Below, piece by piece: positions 19,991 to 22,315 of a stretch of DNA of 22,315 bases; the first letter of the stretch is position 1; each line of letters starts with the position of its first letter. The translations under genes were made by a program, and so were the position numbers. This DNA comes from Hemicentrotus pulcherrimus. Its lineage: Eukaryota > Echinodermata > Echinoidea > Camarodonta > Strongylocentrotidae. The notes beneath the pieces were generated by a model. It saw only the letters and a list, made by a program, of their open reading frames with translations, had not been told where the DNA came from and did not search any database. The stretch is from assembly GCA_003118195.1 (NCBI GenBank), contig BEXV01000878.1, forward strand, positions 29,570 through 51,884, read 5' to 3'.

Positions 19991-20718
19991 GTTCACCATA
20001 AGCCCTCGAAATTCGAATATTTGTTTTATTTCATTGTTTTTACTGAGTGCAACCAAGTATATAGTATTCACTCTCTATTTTTGTCTATCATAGTAGCGTT
20101 CATGTTTATTCTTGTTTATTTATGTTTTTTGTATATCATTTTGTAAAATCATTGCAGAGTGCGAAGTATACATGAGCTGAAACAATTAACTGAAACTGAA
20201 GCTGAAACTTTTTAATTATTAACGGGCGCTTAATAGGCCTTCAAAATTGGTCCTGCGACAGTTTTGGTTTCACAAACACGGCGTGCAGTCTTTCTTGTCC
20301 GAGGAAGCGAAGCGAGCGAGCGGCGGAGGGGGATCCGTTACACCAACCAAATTTATCCATTCCTCAGTTTTATACAGTAAGTCATTATTTTTCTAAAACA
20401 ACCTTCTGAAAGAGAAGATTGCTAATTTGTGCCATTTCTTATTCTTTCTATTTCAGTCGCCCTCAGTGGGAGGGGGTATATATGAGAAATTCTGCTATAT
20501 AATTTGAACTGAGTGTTTGAGCCTCCACCCACAGATGGTGGTGCTGGAGAAAGTATTCATGAACTTGTATGTACCTGTTTGCTATTTCGAAACAATTTAC
20601 TCATTGGTATTATTAGAGTTAAAATCATCTCAAATTAATGCCAGCTTGGCTCATGTTGAGAATTTCAAGCGTTATATTCAATATAACTGAGAAGGAGACG
20701 AACGTTATTTCAAATTAA
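19991..20718. other. Non-coding stretch with a TGAAAC-type tail and a possible small intron
   Basis: At 20175-20210 the unit CTGAAA(C) recurs four times after GTGCGAAGTATACATGAGCT, which resembles the 3' end of an L2-like LINE in plus orientation. A GC-rich GCGAAGCGAGCGAGCGGCGG segment follows at about 20307-20326. ACAGTAAGT (donor, GT at 20377) and TTCTTTCTATTTCAG (acceptor, AG at 20455-20456) could bound an 80-base intron, but neither side has a recognisable coding exon. Confidence 0.4.
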
Positions 20719-21060
20719 TTGTATTTATATTTCAAGTCTTTTCTTGTCCTATTTCATCATTTTAACCATGGCCAACGTTTTTCCTTGTTATATATATGTG
20801 AGAAACCCGTAAAGTGCAATCAAAAAGCGCTACTTTGTACAAAATGTAACCAATGGATACATATTTCATGTGGAAATGTATCTTCCAAACAATATGATGA
20901 TAAAACTGAACAATTTCACAATTGGCAATGTACCAAATGTATTTTCCTAGAAATGCCGCTTTGGAATGTTGAGAATATAGTAAAAGATAGAAATGTGAGC
21001 TTGAACCATACACATTCTGTTGATATAGACCGGCATTATATTCTACTCGTTATGCTTTAA
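20719..21060 (+). pseudogene. PHD-finger N-terminus of a LINE protein, truncated
   Basis: A 113-codon frame reads CEKPVKCNQKALLCTKCNQW, then IHISC, NWQCTKC and EMPLWNVE. The spacing C...C-x2-C...H-x2-C...W-x-C-x2-C is that of a PHD zinc finger with seven of eight ligands. The first Cys of the opening C-x2-C pair is absent (Leu). The frame ends soon after the finger and runs out of frame into the RT tail, which starts at 21039. In LINE proteins this finger is thought to bind nucleic acid or chromatin. A host PHD protein is less likely because of the RT tail 100 bases on. Confidence 0.65.
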
Positions 21061-21222
21061 ACAGTCAATTATTTATTCCAAAATTTAAAACAAATTTAAA
21101 AACGAAAACCTTAGCGGTTTCAGGAGCTAAAATATACAATAAATTACCCTATCATATTAAAAATTGTAAGTCGCTGCAAAGTTTTTAAAAAAAATGTCAA
21201 AACCTTTCAGTTTCCCTTGTAA
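21039..21222 (+). pseudogene. C-terminal tail of a non-LTR reverse transcriptase
   Basis: The frame starting at 21039 reads YSTRYALNSQLFIPKF, then AVSGAKIYNKLPYHIKNC and SLQSF, followed by a single-base shift in the T/A run at about 21182-21190, after which KKNVKTFQFPL ends at TAA 21220-21222. The order T-R, SGAKI-(W/Y)N-x-LP-x-(H)IK, SL-x-(S)FKK is the normal end of CR1/Jockey-like RT proteins. The catalytic parts are missing. Confidence 0.7.
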
Positions 21223-21525
21223 CATATTTTCACGTTAATTTGACCTTTATTTATTACATTTCATTCATCTAGTTTTCTCAATTTGATAGTTGTATTTTTT
21301 CCCTTATAATTATTAATGCGTGTTTTTCGTTACCTATGTTTAATTATTGTATATACCATGCATATTTTACCTTTGTATGTATGTTTTGAATTCATGTTAT
21401 TATTGTACATGTTTTTATATGAATGCAGGGCTCTCTGGGAGAGCAGGGTCAGAAATGAACTTGAATGAGACCACCCTGTTAAAATAAAACTATAATAAAT
21501 AAATAAATAAATAAATAGCTCTTCA

Positions 21526-22315
21526 AATGCCCCCATATATGAAACATGACTAGAAATAACTTCAAACTTTGGACCAAGTTTTCACGTCTCCTGTGTGTGT
21601 GTGTGTGTGTGTGTGTGTTTTGTGTGTACAATACGTGTGAATTTCAGAAAGGCTTTGGTTGATTTCCGGTAATTGTGATCATTACAAAATCTACATATAT
21701 TTCTATGTATTATAGATGTATGATAATAATTCTTCAAGAAAAATCAATATTACTGATAAAATTAAAATATTCAAATTACCAAGAAAATCAAACATTACTG
21801 ACATTACTAAAGAAATTAACATAACATATAAATTCCCGGGAAAGTTAGCATATTATATTAATAATAGCAACAACTTTATAAGAGGCGAAATGGAGGCATT
21901 GCAATACAAATTCACACTGATTTAAAAGTTTTGCCTATTGGGTTTTTTGTTGTTGGAATAGATGGATTTTTAGATTTTTTTGTTAATAGTCAGTAGTAGG
22001 CGAGTTCTAAATATGGGCGGTAAGAGTGTTCCAAAGAGTGGGGACACATAATGAGAAGGCCCTGTCACCGAAGCGGTTGTGGGTGCGAGGACCAAGTGCG
22101 AGCTGGGGTCTGGTCGATGATCTATAGGTTCATGCTTGTAGTTCATGCTATAGTATACTAGTAAACCTTTCTTTAGGCTGTTTTCGTAATTATTTCGCAA
22201 TTATTCGTAGCATGTGAATGAAATAACACCTATCGAGGCAAGCAAAAATTTGGTTACATTACGAAAATGCACATCGCACAATTAATCCTATTCTGAAGCT
22301 TATATACCCGACCAC
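21526..22315. other. Non-coding end of window with a (GT)n microsatellite
   Basis: A (GT)n microsatellite runs at 21592-21618. The 69-codon frame at 21716-21925 is rich in Asn, Ile and Lys, as expected of AT-rich DNA. At about 22010-22130 the phrase GGACACATAATGAGAAGGCC and its more GC-rich surroundings look like part of a dispersed repeat, possibly a non-LTR fragment, but I cannot assign it. Confidence 0.45.

Larger units (their letters stand above)
20719..21517 (+). mobile_element. Internally deleted non-LTR element: PHD finger joined to RT tail and 3' UTR
   Basis: An N-terminal PHD-finger segment lies at about 20800-20945. An RT C-terminal tail follows at 21039-21222, then a 3' UTR with a perfect hairpin GCTCTCTGGGAGAGC (21430-21444), an inverted CAGGGT/ACCCTG pair (21444-21449, 21473-21478) and an (AAAT)n tail (about 21494-21517). 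PHD fingers occur near the start of some CR1/Jockey-like LINE proteins, so start and end are present while the endonuclease and RT core are missing. The structured UTR and AAAT tail give plus orientation and mark a bona fide retrotransposed 3' end. Whether this deleted form itself moved, or is one damaged copy, is unknown. Confidence 0.7.

Noticed and set aside
21716..21925. 69-codon frame rich in Asn, Ile and Lys
   Set aside because: The composition is what AT-rich DNA gives by chance, and no family motif is visible.

Overview
This is a eukaryotic, animal nuclear-genome window. It is AT-rich, has long non-coding stretches, and carries decayed non-LTR retrotransposons of several clades, tRNA-derived SINEs and miniature DNA transposons. 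A single host-like gene encodes a TLR-type leucine-rich-repeat ectodomain. The mix (BovB-like RTE, L2/CR1-like, PHD-finger LINEs, RLE-type LINEs, SINEs with tRNA heads) and the large uninterrupted LRR exon suggest an invertebrate, probably a marine deuterostome such as an echinoderm, hemichordate or cephalochordate. I cannot name the species from sequence alone.

Layout. Positions 1-2425 (minus): RT and the end of the APE endonuclease of a decayed non-LTR element. 2433-2790 (plus): tRNA-derived SINE with a perfect B box. 3180-3300 (minus): probable non-LTR 3' end. 3478-3807: GC-rich inverted-repeat element. 3915-5340 (minus): thumb, CCHC finger and restriction-like endonuclease-like end of a second LINE type. 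5345-5820 (minus): N-terminal APE endonuclease piece that fits as the missing upstream part of the first element, cut by a 98-bp hAT-like MITE with an 8-bp target duplication. 5835-7255 (plus): 5' region and endonuclease of an RTE/BovB-like element. 7340-9955: mostly featureless. 9958-10222 (minus): second SINE.

10622-14014 (plus): the only convincing intact gene, a 1130-residue secreted or surface protein with signal peptide, LRR-NT, about 30 LRRs, LRR-CT, one Ig domain and a short hydrophobic C-terminus. It has no TIR domain and no cytoplasmic tail. A strong splice acceptor lies 26 bases before its ATG.

14015-22315: non-coding and repeat-rich. It holds a cluster of six copies of a 15-base motif in both orientations (15113-16065), a third SINE head (minus, about 17000), the RT C-terminus of an L2/CR1-like element (17142-17579), an RT thumb fragment (minus, about 19640-19990), and an internally deleted non-LTR element joining a PHD finger to an RT tail and a structured 3' UTR (20719-21517).

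The genes do not form a pathway. The window reads as one immune- or adhesion-type receptor gene in a transposon graveyard with nested insertions. The best leads are the TIR-less LRR-Ig protein with a GPI-like tail, the unexplained six-copy motif cluster, the GC-rich foldback element and the PHD/RT-tail mini-element.
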